From assembly GCA_947561585.1 (NCBI GenBank), contig CANNZV010001112.1:1-64000 (forward strand): a DNA stretch of 64,000 nt. The letters run 5' to 3'. The stretch is from Caprella mutica. Taxonomy: Eukaryota > Arthropoda > Malacostraca > Amphipoda > Caprellidae. Both the position numbers and the translations under genes were made by a program. The notes beneath the pieces were generated by a model. That model saw nothing but the letters and a program-made list of their open reading frames with translations. It searched no databases and had not been told where the DNA came from. Below, in pieces: positions 23,025 through 34,150 of this stretch (the stretch's first letter is position 1; each line of letters starts with the position of its first letter).

Positions 23025-23555
23025 ATTATCTTATTCAATACTGGATTATAATATCTTATTTTAATACTGTGCTTTATTGCCCATATTATTTACAACAATC
23101 GGATGACTTTTTAGAAAAAATAGTAAATAAATTATGAATAAAAACTATTATATCAATTTTTGATACATGAACTATATATATGTAATACTTTGTTCCAAAT
23201 TTCAACTGCAATTAACACAGACTTTTTTTTGTATTCTATATCTTGTTATTTAGAATTTTTGTACTAATTTTGTTTTTTATCCCATTTATACTCAAAAAAA
23301 TGTATTTATTATTTATAAATATAAAATATATTTATTTATTCATTAATTTATAATGAATAAGAAATTTATTGAAAAAAGGGATAATATTCCTAAATAAATA
23401 ACAACTCTAAAATGAATTACATATTTATAATTTGTGTTAAGAAAAATAAATGGTGATGTTTTCAAAATTAAGCAGGTAGAAAGTAGCAGTTATCTATTCT
23501 AATAATTTCCCTCGTGTGTTTATTCATTTATTTATTTGGTGCTTCCATAAGACTT
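23025..23555. other. AT-rich spacer between arrays
   Basis: No repeat unit, ORF or element ends seen. It separates the 26-bp GC array from AT array 3. Confidence 0.55.
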
Positions 23556-25105
23556 TAAAATAAAATTTTGAAAACATCTTTTCAAATATTATTTCGAAAA
23601 CTGCATTTCAAATAGTATTTGAAAACTATTTCAAATAATATTTTGAAAACTATTTCTTATAGTATTTTAAAAACTGCATTTCAAATAGTATTCTGAAAAC
23701 TGCATTTCAAATAATATATAGAAAAATGCTTTTCAAATCATATTTTGGAAACTGCTTTTCAAATATTGTTTCAGAAACTGCTTTTCAAATAGTATTTTGA
23801 AAACAGCTATTCAAATATTATTTCATAAACTGCTTTTTCATATAATATTTAGAAAACAGCTTTTCAAATAGTATTTTGAATGGAATATTGTAAACTGCAT
23901 TTCAAATCGTATTTTGGAAACAGCTTTTCAAAGAGTATTTTGAAAACAGCTATTTTAGAAACTGCTTTTCAAATATTGGGGCTTTTGAAATATTTAACAA
24001 CTTTTCAAATGGTATTTTGAAAACATCTTTTCAAATAGTATTTTGGAAACTGTTTTTCAAATATTGTTTCAAAAACTAATTTTTAATATTGTTTCAAAAC
24101 TGATTTTCATAATGTATTTTGAAAACAGCTTTTCAAAATGTATTTCGAAAACAGCTTTTCAAAATAGTATTGCAAAAACTGCTTTTCAAATAGTATTTTG
24201 GAAACTGTTTTTCAAATATTGTTTCAAAAACTGCTTTTCAAATAGTATTTCAAAAACTAATTTATAATATTGTTTCAAAAACTGATTTTCATAATGTATT
24301 TTGAAAACAGCTTTTCAATTAGTATTTCAAAAACTAATTTTAAATATTGTTTCAAAAATTGATTTTCAAAATGTATTTCGAAAACAGCTTTTCAAAATAC
24401 TATTACAAAATCAGCTTTTCAATATAATATTTCAAAAACAGCTTCTCAAATAGTATTCCAAAAATTGCTTTTCATATAGTATTTTGGAAACAGCTTATCA
24501 TATAGTTATTTGAAAACAGCTTTTCAAATGGTATTTTGTAAACAGCTTTTCAAACAGTATTTTAAAATTAGTATTTCAAAAACTGCTTTTTCAATAATAT
24601 TACAAGAACTACTTTTCAAAATATATTTCGAAAACAGCTTTTAAAATACTATCCCAAAAACTGCTTTTCAAATAATAATTTGAGAACAGATTTTCGAACA
24701 GTATTTTTAAAATAATATTTCAAAAACTGCATTTCAAGTAGTATTTTGAAAACTGCTTTTCAAATAGTATTTTGAAAACTAATATCTTTGGTATTTTGGA
24801 AAAAGCTTTTCAAACAGTATTTTCAAAACAGCTTTGAAGCAGTATTCCAACTGCATTTAAAATAGCATTTTGAAAACTGCTTTTCGAATAGTATTTTGAA
24901 AACAGTTTTTCAATAACTTTTCAATATATTATTACAAAAACAGCTTTTCAAATAGTATTACAAAAACAGCTTCTCAAATAGTATTCCAAAAACTGCTTTT
25001 CATATAGTATTTTGGAAACAGCTTTTCATATAGTTATTATAGTAACAGCTTTTCAAATATCCCAAAAACTGCTTTCCAAATAATAATTTGAGAACAGATT
25101 TTTTC
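23556..25105. repeat. 26-bp AT-rich minisatellite array 3
   Basis: Same family as arrays 1 and 2 but the most degenerate, with many single-base changes and partial units. Several units read TTTTGAAAACAGCTTTTCAA, a near-perfect dyad. Confidence 0.92.
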
Positions 25106-25287
25106 CAGTTTTTCAACAGATTTCAAACAACAATAATAATGTGCAAAATTGATTATTGAATCATTCATAATTAGCATTAAATTGTAAGAGTCATTAGAGT
25201 CTCAACTTTAATTGAATTTTCAGGAATTGACCTATAGGCTAATCGGTCAAGAGCAATACTTATAATAATATTTAATGTATTAAACAT

Positions 25288-25568
25288 TCAAGTAGGTGAG
25301 GCGTTTTTTTTATCTAGGTTATTCAAATTATACTCCTTCACGTGGAGAAACAATAAAACCAAATCCTCTAGGCTATTATTGTCACATACTTCAGCTACGC
25401 AGAATGCTGGATTGAAGGAAAATTCCCACATCCCTTCTTTCAATCTCCCTTTGATATTCTTAACACCCAAAAAAACAGGTTTCTCTGTTAATTTTTGCTT
25501 CAAGTTACTGTAGCCGTAGGTATGGTTGGTTTCATAAGTGAAGTCCATGATGATGCTAATCTCAAGTT
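25288..25568 (-). CDS. Candidate terminal coding exon, function unknown
   Basis: On the minus strand a good 3' splice site (TTTCTTTTCAG) precedes an open frame of 92 codons ending at TGA. Two bases complete a split codon at the start. The peptide is not low-complexity: it has YGYSNLKQKL, a GVKNIKGRLKEGMWEFSFN stretch and an acidic/hydrophobic SLEDLVLLFLHVKEY segment. I do not recognise the family and found no upstream exon. If an unspliced ATG 16 bases further upstream is used, the frame starts MSFF and overlaps the splice acceptor. It sits just beyond a degenerate minisatellite. It could also be the end of a TE protein. Confidence 0.35.
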
Positions 25569-25819
25569 CTGAAAAGAAAGACATTCATATAACAAAATTA
25601 AAAGGTGAAACAAACGAAAGAATGGGAAATCAGGATTTACAAAGAGGATGCTTTATTTTGAACAATGTCTCAGTTCAGTTTTATTCTTTACGTTTCAATT
25701 TTTTGCCGATAATTGATTTAATAATAGAAGTAGGTATATCTACAGTCTGTACTACGTGTATTGAACATTTATTGGATTTAATTGAAACTACTGAGCATGA
25801 TAGAACTGGCAATCCATAA

Positions 25820-26390
25820 TTTTTATGGTTTTCATGAGACATTAATTTCTCTGGTAACTACAGTTACCACTCGGCAAAAATGGGTTAAACTTAGTCATTG
25901 CTAAATTTAGTATTTTTCTTATCAATTACTAACTAGGCATTGGTAAATTGTATTCCATTATTTTATTTCTTAAATGTTATTCATAGGATCTAGAGTTTAG
26001 CAGTTAACTAGCACTGGTTTTGGCTCCTAGGACCTATGGTAGTATATTTTTAAGGGTGACCGGAAAACTCGCTGCGAGACAATTCGTCGTGAGGACAATT
26101 CGCCCCCGAAATAACTCGCCGTGTGATTTATGTTTTACCGTCATATTCATAATTTATATAGAAAAAATATCATAAATATAAACTGCTTGTTGTAAATAAA
26201 TTATCAAATTTTCTTAGCCCTATTTGAAAGTGTTTTCTTTTCAATATCAATTTCTTTTTAATAAACATAATCTAAAGTATTAAAAATATAGTGCGTTGTA
26301 AATTAAATGTGAAATTTTCTACGTTCTGTATGAAAGTATTTAGCTAAAAATAATTTGCTACTGGAAAGAAAACAAGTTCATGTATCTACT
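25820..26390. other. Interval with no recognised gene
   Basis: AT-rich. A short block near 26060-26125 (ACAATTCGTCGTGAGGACAA and similar) contains repeated GACAATTCG, distantly like the following tandem array, and may be the degenerate outer edge of the foldback element. Confidence 0.4.
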
Positions 26391-26394
26391 TGAT

Positions 26395-27690
26395 GGTGTA
26401 CGGACAACTTCGATGCGGTCCACGGACAACTGCCATAGCGGACAACTGCCATGCGGATAACTGCCATGCGGACAACTGCCATGCGGACAACTGCCATGCG
26501 GACAACTGCCATAGCGGACAACTGCCATAGCGGACAACTGCCATAGCGGACAACTGCCATAGCGGACAACTACCATGCACTATATTATAATTTTATTTCG
26601 TGTGATTTGTAATGCGCTTGTAAACTTAAACATTCATGGAATTAATTTGATGAGAAGAATATGATTATCTAAACCTGAAAATTAAGTATAATAATATTGA
26701 TCGTATAGTCCGAAATTGTGCATGAAGAAAAATATAAATTAATATTGACGTTAGATTCAGGATTTAAAATTGATGTATACTAAATTTATATCTTTGTTAA
26801 ATCATATTACTTCACATTTAACCCATAAAGCCTCTTGAATAATCAAATGTTTGACAAAAAAGATAAAATCTATAGATGCAAAATTTCTTATAAAACATTT
26901 CAAAATACAAAGAATAGAACAAACACAAGCTTTACTAGTTAAAATTTCCAGCGAGTGTGATTTTGCCTTGTTTATAATTTAATAATATTTTATTGGGTTA
27001 ATTATCATTTTTATTTGTAAAAACTAACTTTGCCGCCAGATTCAGGATTAGAAAGTGAAGTAGTAATTACCTTATTTTTATTTTTATTTTTAATTCTTAC
27101 AACGAACACTTTACTCAGTAACTTTGAAATTTGTTTTGCTATCGTTACTTTGTTTCTAGCTCCAACTGATCAAAAATCCATGCATTACATGTCTTATTAA
27201 TATACGAAAAATTTCAAAATATCTGATTAAGTTTTACTGATATATGTGTTACTAAATTCTAATTAAATTATATATGCTCATTGCCCAGTGCCGTGTGAAA
27301 GCAACTCTTAAATAATAAGATGAAAACACTGAAAATTTTAACCTGTAAAGCTTATGTTTGTTCTATTCTTTGTATTTTGAAATATTTGAAAAGAAAGTTT
27401 TGCAAAAAGGTTGACCTTTTTGTCAACCATTCGATTATTTAAGGTGTTAAATGTGAAAGCAAATGATTGTATCAAAGAAAGAAATCTAGTATTACATACT
27501 TCAATATTGATTTCTATGCTTCTCCATTAACAATTACAGACTATACAATTAAAAAATTTATACTAAATTTTAAGTTCAAATAATAATATTCTTTACATCA
27601 AATTAATTCCAAGAAAGAGTAAGTTTACAAGCGAATTACAATTCTCCCAAAATATAATTATAATATATTGCATGACAGTTGTCCTAGAGC
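26395..27690. mobile_element. Foldback element with a tandem array at one end
   Basis: GGACAACTACCATGCACTAT near 26563 is mirrored by the complement of GGACAACTGTCATGCAATAT near 27680, and the two arms then match for about 400 bp toward a centre near 27120. Matching inner blocks include TTTCAAAATACAAAGAATAG near 26900 and its complement near 27370. The left arm ends in a 15-17-bp tandem array absent from the right arm. No coding sequence. Confidence 0.7.
26405..26580. repeat. 15-16-bp minisatellite
   Basis: About eleven copies of GCGGACAACTGCCAT or GCGGACAACTGCCATA. The two unit lengths occur in blocks. All three minus-strand frames are open across it because of the repeat. Confidence 0.93.
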
Positions 27691-27709
27691 CCTACTTGAT
27701 ACGTTTAAT

Positions 27710-28408
27710 CATAGTAAATAAATAGTAAAGTATGCTATGTACAGTATTGGAACATCCGAAAATACTACATACACGTGGCTGTGATTAAAAGGAGTTACGT
27801 CACACAAGTTGTTTCGAAATAAGAACTGTGCTGCTATTCAGTTAAATGTGCATTTTCATGGAAATCAACTTGAATACAATTTTGTTTTTATCACGTTTTA
27901 CACTCCATTCACTAATAATATTGAACTTAATAGCCTTCAAACTCTCCAGTAGAGTGAAGCTAGGTGTCTGATAGATCCAAGATACATTCAAATTTATCGG
28001 ATTAAATAAGTATTTTTATTGAAAATGTCATTCGTAAAATTGTGCTTAAAACAACATTTTACTATGGGCAATCAAGTTTATATGTTAGATAATGGTCATT
28101 CAAGTGCTTCATTGTAAGTACAATAGGCATGTACCAACTTACATTTTACCAGTTTCCTAATAAGCCAACTTATAAGTGTCAGCCTGGTATTAAATATATA
28201 AAGGTTATCTAGGTACTGGAAGCTAACCAAACATATTTTTTATTGACATATTCCATCTATTTACTTGGTGCACTTATATAATTCTTATTTTGACATTACT
28301 TCGTCTGATTTTGTGTGACGTCATTTGTTTGCATCGTTTCTGAAGACCGGATCAAGTTCACCGTCAATGAATTTGAAACTTAGTATACTTCTCTATCTTT
28401 TTACTATG
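27710..28408. mobile_element. P-like MITE with 8-bp target duplication (copy 1)
   Basis: Begins CATAGTAAATAAATAG and ends with the near complement CTATCTTTTTACTATG. Perfect 8-bp duplication CGTTTAAT flanks it (27702-27709 and 28409-28416). CA-ended termini rich in AAATAA with an 8-bp duplication resemble P elements, but hAT is an alternative. The interior has GACGTCA near both ends. A shorter member is at 62592-62919. Confidence 0.7.
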
Positions 28409-28493
28409 CGTTTAATGACATGTAAGAATAACAGTATAGTTTAAAACTACTACATCAGTGCAAATAGAGTTCTCTAACTACTACCCAGCAAAC

Positions 28494-29420
28494 ATGTCCG
28501 AATCTATTCGATATCGCGTTGTGTCTAATTCGTTGCGCTGGTAGCGCATGCCAGTAATAGATATGGAATACACTTAAATTATATATCTAACTGAATGTAT
28601 CAAAATTATTTGACTGTTTAGAAATCTAATTTGTTTCTACCATCAGTATCCAAAAATCTTCACTCTAGTCCGCATCGTTTATTTTCTAATCAGAATTCGT
28701 TTAATGCATATCGAAACAACACCAGTAAATAGATATCTATTATAGTATTGAATTCCATTTTAGAATAGATACCTAAAATTTCATTCCATTTATGATCAGA
28801 ATACTGTTGCATCGCCAACCGAAAATGTATTTGAAAGATCAGATTTTTCTTTATTGTTACTATTTACAAACAATAAGTGAAATATCATTTAGAAAGAGTA
28901 CTGAATACTGTATATCGGAATCAATATAAATATCGGTATCAGTTAATAAGTATTTTTAATTTAGATGCATATGTATTTGATATCGATATGGTGTCTATTG
29001 CATTACTAAAACGCTTTCGTTTATATCTCTTTTTTATTCATTTGAGTGTTGCATCTCTAATCTAAATATGTATCTAAACGATGCGATGTCTCTTTTTGGT
29101 TACTATTTTAGAAATGAAAAATGTAGATTCTATGCGTCATTTAGAAAGAGTTCTGACACAGTATAATGGTATCAACAATCCATCGAAACAGTTTCCAAAT
29201 ATCTTCATTAGATATGATTTTTGTATCGCATTTGGTGTCTTTTCCATTACTAATACGCTTTCTTTTATATCTCTTTTTTTATTTATTTGAGTGTTGCATC
29301 GCTAATCTAAAAATGTATCTGAATGATGCAGAAGGATCGATTTGTTTCTTTTTCTACATCAAAAGTGTAGAGCACGTGGTATCGTTTAGAAATATAGTTG
29401 ACACAACTATGTTTGCTGGG
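28494..29420. mobile_element. TA-flanked MITE with CCCAGCAAACAT ends
   Basis: Starts CCCAGCAAACATGTCC and ends ATGTTTGCTGGG, with TA on both sides (28492-28493 and 29421-29422). Related halves are found at 32185-32515 and 32744-33345. Small ORFs inside lack protein features. TA duplication suggests Tc1/mariner or pogo mobilisation. Confidence 0.75.
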
Positions 29421-29479
29421 TAGGTCTTAGATTTTTGTGTTAGGTAGTCTTATAGGTTACATTTACTATCACCTCTTAA

Positions 29480-29620
29480 TAAAAACAGAACCTTCCCAAC
29501 CGCTGACACGAACTCAACTGAATGAGAAAAACAACATTCAGGCCTTTTATACCAGATGGGACTCGAACCACGGCACCACGATATGGGCGTAAGCTAAGTT
29601 TCGCAAATTTGTTTCGATGT
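29480..29620 (-). mobile_element. Possible tRNA-derived SINE promoter remnant
   Basis: The minus strand holds GGTTCGAGTCC (29559-29569), an exact match to the RNA polymerase III B-box consensus. An A-box-like TTAGCTTACG lies about 30 bases upstream. The surrounding sequence does not fold into a tRNA, so a tRNA-derived SINE or tRNA relic is the more likely reading. Confidence 0.35.
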
Positions 29621-29755
29621 ATTATCTAATCCCATTACTAAAGATGTGCAATTAGAATAAATAATAATTGCATCGTTTTTTTCTTGTATGATTAAAAAAT
29701 CTCATGGAAAAAGTAGGAGTAGCCTAGTAAAATGTCCGGTGGAAAGATCACAAAG

Positions 29756-30660
29756 GTACTGCAGAGAATTGTCGCTACGACAGCGCACCGAGACTCTGTC
29801 AGCTACAAATCATGGTGAATAAATCAATGGGCTTAATCGTTATGTCTGTAAATTCTCATATATATTCATAGTAATATAATACAATAGTATAGCGAGTTTC
29901 ATCAGGAATAGTAGAGTATTTTAGAAGTATTCGTGATATTTATGTTGAAATTTTAGTTTAAATGTGAAATTCACTCTCTTATAGATAAGTATCGGCAACA
30001 AAACGGTTCATAGAAAACTACTGCTACCGTAGAAAATTCATCCATCTTTCGAGGGAAAACTAATCTAAAATGTTTAGTACATTATTTCTGTAAGTGTGCT
30101 TACCACGTCTAGCCTATTTACATCACTGAACTGATATAAATACTCTTAAGTACTGTATTACACCAAATATGTAGCTGTGAGAGTCAAAGTGACGTGACAG
30201 CTACAAAATCCATAAGTATCTAAAAGCTGAGCGGCGCACCACATTACGGCGCAGTGGCGCACTACAATACGGCGCACCACTGTACTTTCTATTAATGACC
30301 TCAATGTGAAAAACTGTTATGTAGTGTGTTGTATCCGCTAGTTTGTTATTCTGCACACTTCATGATTGTTTAATGACCTGGCAGGGGGGTTCGGGGGGCG
30401 GCACGCCCCCCGATACATCTACCTAACGGCTACCTAACTGATAAGTTTTTATTTACACCTCAGACTGAAAGTTACAATATCACGAATACTTCTAAAATAC
30501 TCTACTATTCCTGATGAAACTCGCTATACTATTGTATTATATTACTATGAATATATATGAGAATTTACAGACATAACGAATAAGCCCATTGATTTATTCA
30601 CCATGATTTGTAGCTGACAGAGTCTCGGTGCGCTGTCGTAGCGACAATTCTCTGCAGTAC
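29756..30660. repeat. Near-perfect inverted repeat (185-bp arms)
   Basis: 29756-29940 and 30476-30660 are reverse complements; I see one mismatch in 185 bases (within the GGGCTTAATCG / GGGCTTATTCG stretch). The spacer is about 535 bp. Such identity in otherwise degenerate DNA suggests recent origin or gene conversion. The spacer includes the first copy of the direct repeat at 30211. Confidence 0.9.
30211..30479 (+). mobile_element. Helitron-like repeat, copy 1
   Basis: Starts about ATAAGTATCTAAAAGCTGAG followed by CGGCGCACC tandem motifs. Near the other end is a GC hairpin, CGGGGGGC...GCCCCCCG, behind a G-rich tract. The unit recurs at 31010-31268, and its 5' part recurs inverted near 34534-34605. 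A TATCTAAAAGCTGAGCGG-like start and a subterminal GC hairpin without inverted ends are reminiscent of Helitrons, but the CTRR end and host AT site were not fixed. Confidence 0.4.
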
Positions 30661-31009
30661 CATCCTCGGAAAGATTTAAAAACCCTGCGTGTGTAGGGCC
30701 TTTAGTTTTTGAGAGTGCATTTCCGCCTTTAAGATTTTTTGATATTAAAGCATTATCGTTAAATTGATAATTATTAAAAATTAGGCTTATTTGATTTGGT
30801 TCTTAACTTCTTACTTGTTACCGATTGAAATGTATCTAAATTAATCATAAAATCTTTTGTTAAAAAAATATTAGGAATTTAATCATTACTCATGTGTCTG
30901 CTGTATATTTTTCTGCCTCATTTTGTAAATAATAGATGTTCCCAGGCAAAACGGAGTAGCCTGTAGGTAACCACTTTGGTTAACCAAAAGCTTTTGGTGG
31001 CCCCTCCTG

Positions 31010-31268
31010 CATAAGTATCTAAAAGCTGAGCGGCGCACCACATTACGGCGCACTACAATACGGCGCACCACTGTACTTTCTATTAATGACCTCAATGTGA
31101 AAAACTGTTATGTAGTGTGTTGTATCCGCTAGTTTGTTGTTCTGCACACTTCATGATTGTTTAATGACCTGGCAGGGGGGTTCGGGGCGCGGCACGCCCC
31201 CCGATACATCTACCTAATGGCTAACTGATTAGTTTTTATTTACACCTCAGACTGAAAGTTTACAATAG
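31010..31268 (+). mobile_element. Helitron-like repeat, copy 2
   Basis: Direct repeat of 30211-30479. It lacks a small insertion containing GCAGTGGC that copy 1 has in the CGGCGCAC tract. The hairpin loop region differs by one base (GGGGCGCGGC against GGGGGGCGGC). Confidence 0.5.
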
Positions 31269-32014
31269 TTACCCCATAAAATTACAATTACAGTTTTCTA
31301 TGATGAATTTCATTTTCTATTCCAAATTAAACATCTCAATCGAATAATAACTGTGTAGTATAAACATTGAATTCAGGTAGGGCGAAGGTATCAAATCCCG
31401 GCCATTGCCGTATTCCGGCCTGGTAATTACGTAAACAATTGAAATAAGAAACAGAATAAAGTTGTAAGAATCTTATAGGAGAATTTGAGAGGGATCCAAT
31501 TTCATCCACCTCGATTGGATGTTCATTTGGCTTAATTGGTTAATCAAAATTATTTATTTATCATTTAAAAAGCATATTGGGGATGATGAGAAATTCGTCT
31601 TAATTTACTATGACAAAACGTAAGAGTCAAGGTTGAAGGATACTACGTTATTTTAATTGTTTTTTTTAACAAAAACATAAAAGAAATATTGAAAACGTAT
31701 AAATGAAATGTTCCAATGCGTTAAATAATTTTTCACATATTTTATAGTTGATTGAATCATTATATTCCATATATACACCAATGGTTGGATTATGGAACTC
31801 ATAACTCATTTCCGGCCACTAGGCCGGATTATGGAATATTTACGACTAGGTCATATGTCATTTCATAGAGTTACAGTAGGTAAAATAATAATATTGTGAA
31901 CTTATTCCAATCAATCATCATATGATCTTTAATAAAACCAAAATCCAGCATATCAAAATATCTTCACCTAACAAATTTATGTAGTGGACGTTAAATGGGA
32001 GGCCGGATATTAGA

Positions 32015-32165
32015 ATAGGCTGGTTTATGGGGGGCCGGATTATGAACAGGCTGGTTTATGGGGGGCCGGATTATGAACAGGCTGGTTTATGGGGGGCCGG
32101 ATTATGAGTAGGCTGATTTATGGGGGACCGAATTATGAAAATGACGGTTTATGGGGGGGGGGGCA
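32015..32165. repeat. ~31-bp tandem repeat inside the pogo-like element
   Basis: Four to five copies of GGCTGGTTTATGGGGGGCCG plus GATTATGAACA, ending in a run of ten or more Gs near 32150-32162. The run may be polymorphic or a sequencing weak point. Confidence 0.85.
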
Positions 32166-32184
32166 GAATATCGGACAGGCCGGC

Positions 32185-32515
32185 CCAGCCAACATGTCCT
32201 AGTCGATTCGAAATCGGGTTGTGTCTAATTCGTTGGGCTGGTAGTGCATGTCGGTAATAGAAATGAAATACACTTAAATTAGATATCTAACTGAATGTAT
32301 CTAAATTATTTGACTGTTTAGAAATCTAATAAATTTCTACTGTCAGTTTCCAAAAATTTTCACTCTATGTAGTTAGCATCGTTTATTTTCTAATCAGAAA
32401 TCGTTTAATGCGTATCGAAACAACACCAGTATAAATAGATATCTGTTATAACTTATATTATTGAATTCCGTTTTAGAATTAAACCTAAAATTTCGTATGA
32501 CTTATGGTCAATTCC
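32185..32515 (+). mobile_element. Partial CCCAGC-type MITE
   Basis: Starts CCCAGCCAACATGTCC and follows 28494-28810 closely, then diverges. The right half is lost or replaced. Confidence 0.6.
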
Positions 32516-32743
32516 GATATCTACCTAAATGTATTATATTACTGAATTACGTTCAAAATGTATTCATAATGCTCCGAATCCTGTGACATAAAATCAATAA
32601 TTATCAAAATCTGATGTCAATTTCATTGCATATTCACTGTAAAATATTCGAGTGTCTCAGAGTCGCTTATAATATCAAATCTGAATCAATGTAATATGCA
32701 TCCAGGATGGCCGAGTCCCAGATACACCACTTCCCAGCAAACA

Positions 32744-33345
32744 TAGTCCTGTCAATTATATTTCTAAACGGTACCACGTGCTCTACATTTTCGATGACGA
32801 AAAAAAGAAACAAAATAGGTCATTCTGTATCGTTCAGATACATCTTTAGATTACACTGAGAAAATAAACAACTCCAATTGATGCACTCAGGTGCTTCGAG
32901 TTCCCCTCAACTTCACCCTATGGCTTTGTCTCTAAAACGAGACACTTAATTAGAGTATCAAACTCTAGTATTGATGCACTAAAGTGCATCAGTTCGATGC
33001 ATTTAGTGTCTCAGCTATAATTTTGTTAAAATCATTAGGACATTATTCTCATCATTTTGGCAAACGACAAAGTTAAATTTGAGACACTAAAGTGCATCGA
33101 ACTGATGCACTTTCGAGCCTAAGTGCATCCAAACTAGAGTTTGGTGCACTAAAGTGTCTCACTTTAGACAAATCCATAGAACTCGAAACACCTGAGTGCA
33201 TCAGAATTTCTCTGAGTGTAGCGATGCAACACTCAAATAAATAAAAAAGCAATATAAACGAAAGAGTTTTTTTAGTATTGACAATAGACGGCAAATACGA
33301 TGTCAAATAAATATCTATATTAGTATATTGAATATACATCTCCAA
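32744..33345 (-). mobile_element. CCCAGC-type MITE, inverted, interrupted copy
   Basis: Starts CCCAGCAAACATAGTCCTGT and matches the reverse complement of the right part of 28494-29420, including GGTACCACGTGCTCTACA. A TA-flanked 365-bp element splits it at 32853. Confidence 0.65.
32854..33218. mobile_element. 365-bp TA-flanked MITE with nested dyads
   Basis: Starts CACTGAGAAAAT, ends ATTTCTCTGAGTG, flanked by TA on both sides. Removing it restores the host MITE sequence. It is filled with dyads such as GTGCATCGAACTGATGCAC and CACTAAAGTGCATC. Confidence 0.8.
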
Positions 33346-34150
33346 AAGAACTTTATAAATTATAATATCGAACTATATTTATTATTAGATTTTACTTTTA
33401 TAGTGTAATGTTATCAATTTGATTAATGTTACACATAGTTATATACATACATTATATTAAATGGGAATAAATTAATTCAATTATTCCCATTTAATATGGA
33501 TAAACAATGTGTAACACACTACACCCCAAACGTACATTGCACTATAAGTAATAAAGTGGAAGTTGGTAATATCAGTAGTTGGTAAATCAGTAGGAATTTG
33601 TTTGTGTTTAATAAAGATCAACAATAAATAATATCCCATAACATAATTTCAATGATCGCATTTATTTCATAAACCAAAATAGTTTAAATAGATAGCTATC
33701 TCTACAAACAACGGTCTGTCGATTCGATGGAACAATCCATCGATTCGATATCCCAGCATTCGAATCGAAATACGTACGTTGTTTATAGGGATATAATTGA
33801 TTCTCTACTTGGAAAGTTCAAAAGGGTACAAATGTTTATGATAAATCCTTACATATGTTGAAAAACTAGATAAAATTTAAATTCATTAAATTATTTTCTT
33901 TCTATAGGAAAACTTTATTTGTCTTGAATTGTTTCTTAAAATATTGGTATAACCCGATTTGAAAATTGCTTGAGCTTATCAAGTTAAATACTGAAATAAA
34001 AATAGATTACCATTGTGTTAATTGGTTTCAAATGAAAATTAATAATCTCATATATTTATTTTGTGATTCTTTGATTTTTCTTGTACTTACCACGGTTATC
34101 AGTTATGCAAACAGTACCTATTGCTATAATTAGCAATCAATTTTCTAGCT
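33346..34150. other. AT-rich interior of the pogo-like element
   Basis: No ORF or repeat of note; ATTCCCATTTAATAT and its complement form a short dyad near 33460-33500. The GGCCGGA motifs resume near 34155. Confidence 0.5.

Noticed and set aside
26358..26580. Three overlapping minus-strand ORFs rich in VVRYGSCP
   Set aside because: Frames of a 15/16-bp minisatellite; all three frames open over the same bases.
29559..29569. Possible tRNA gene
   Set aside because: Only the B-box matches; no cloverleaf or acceptor stem could be drawn.
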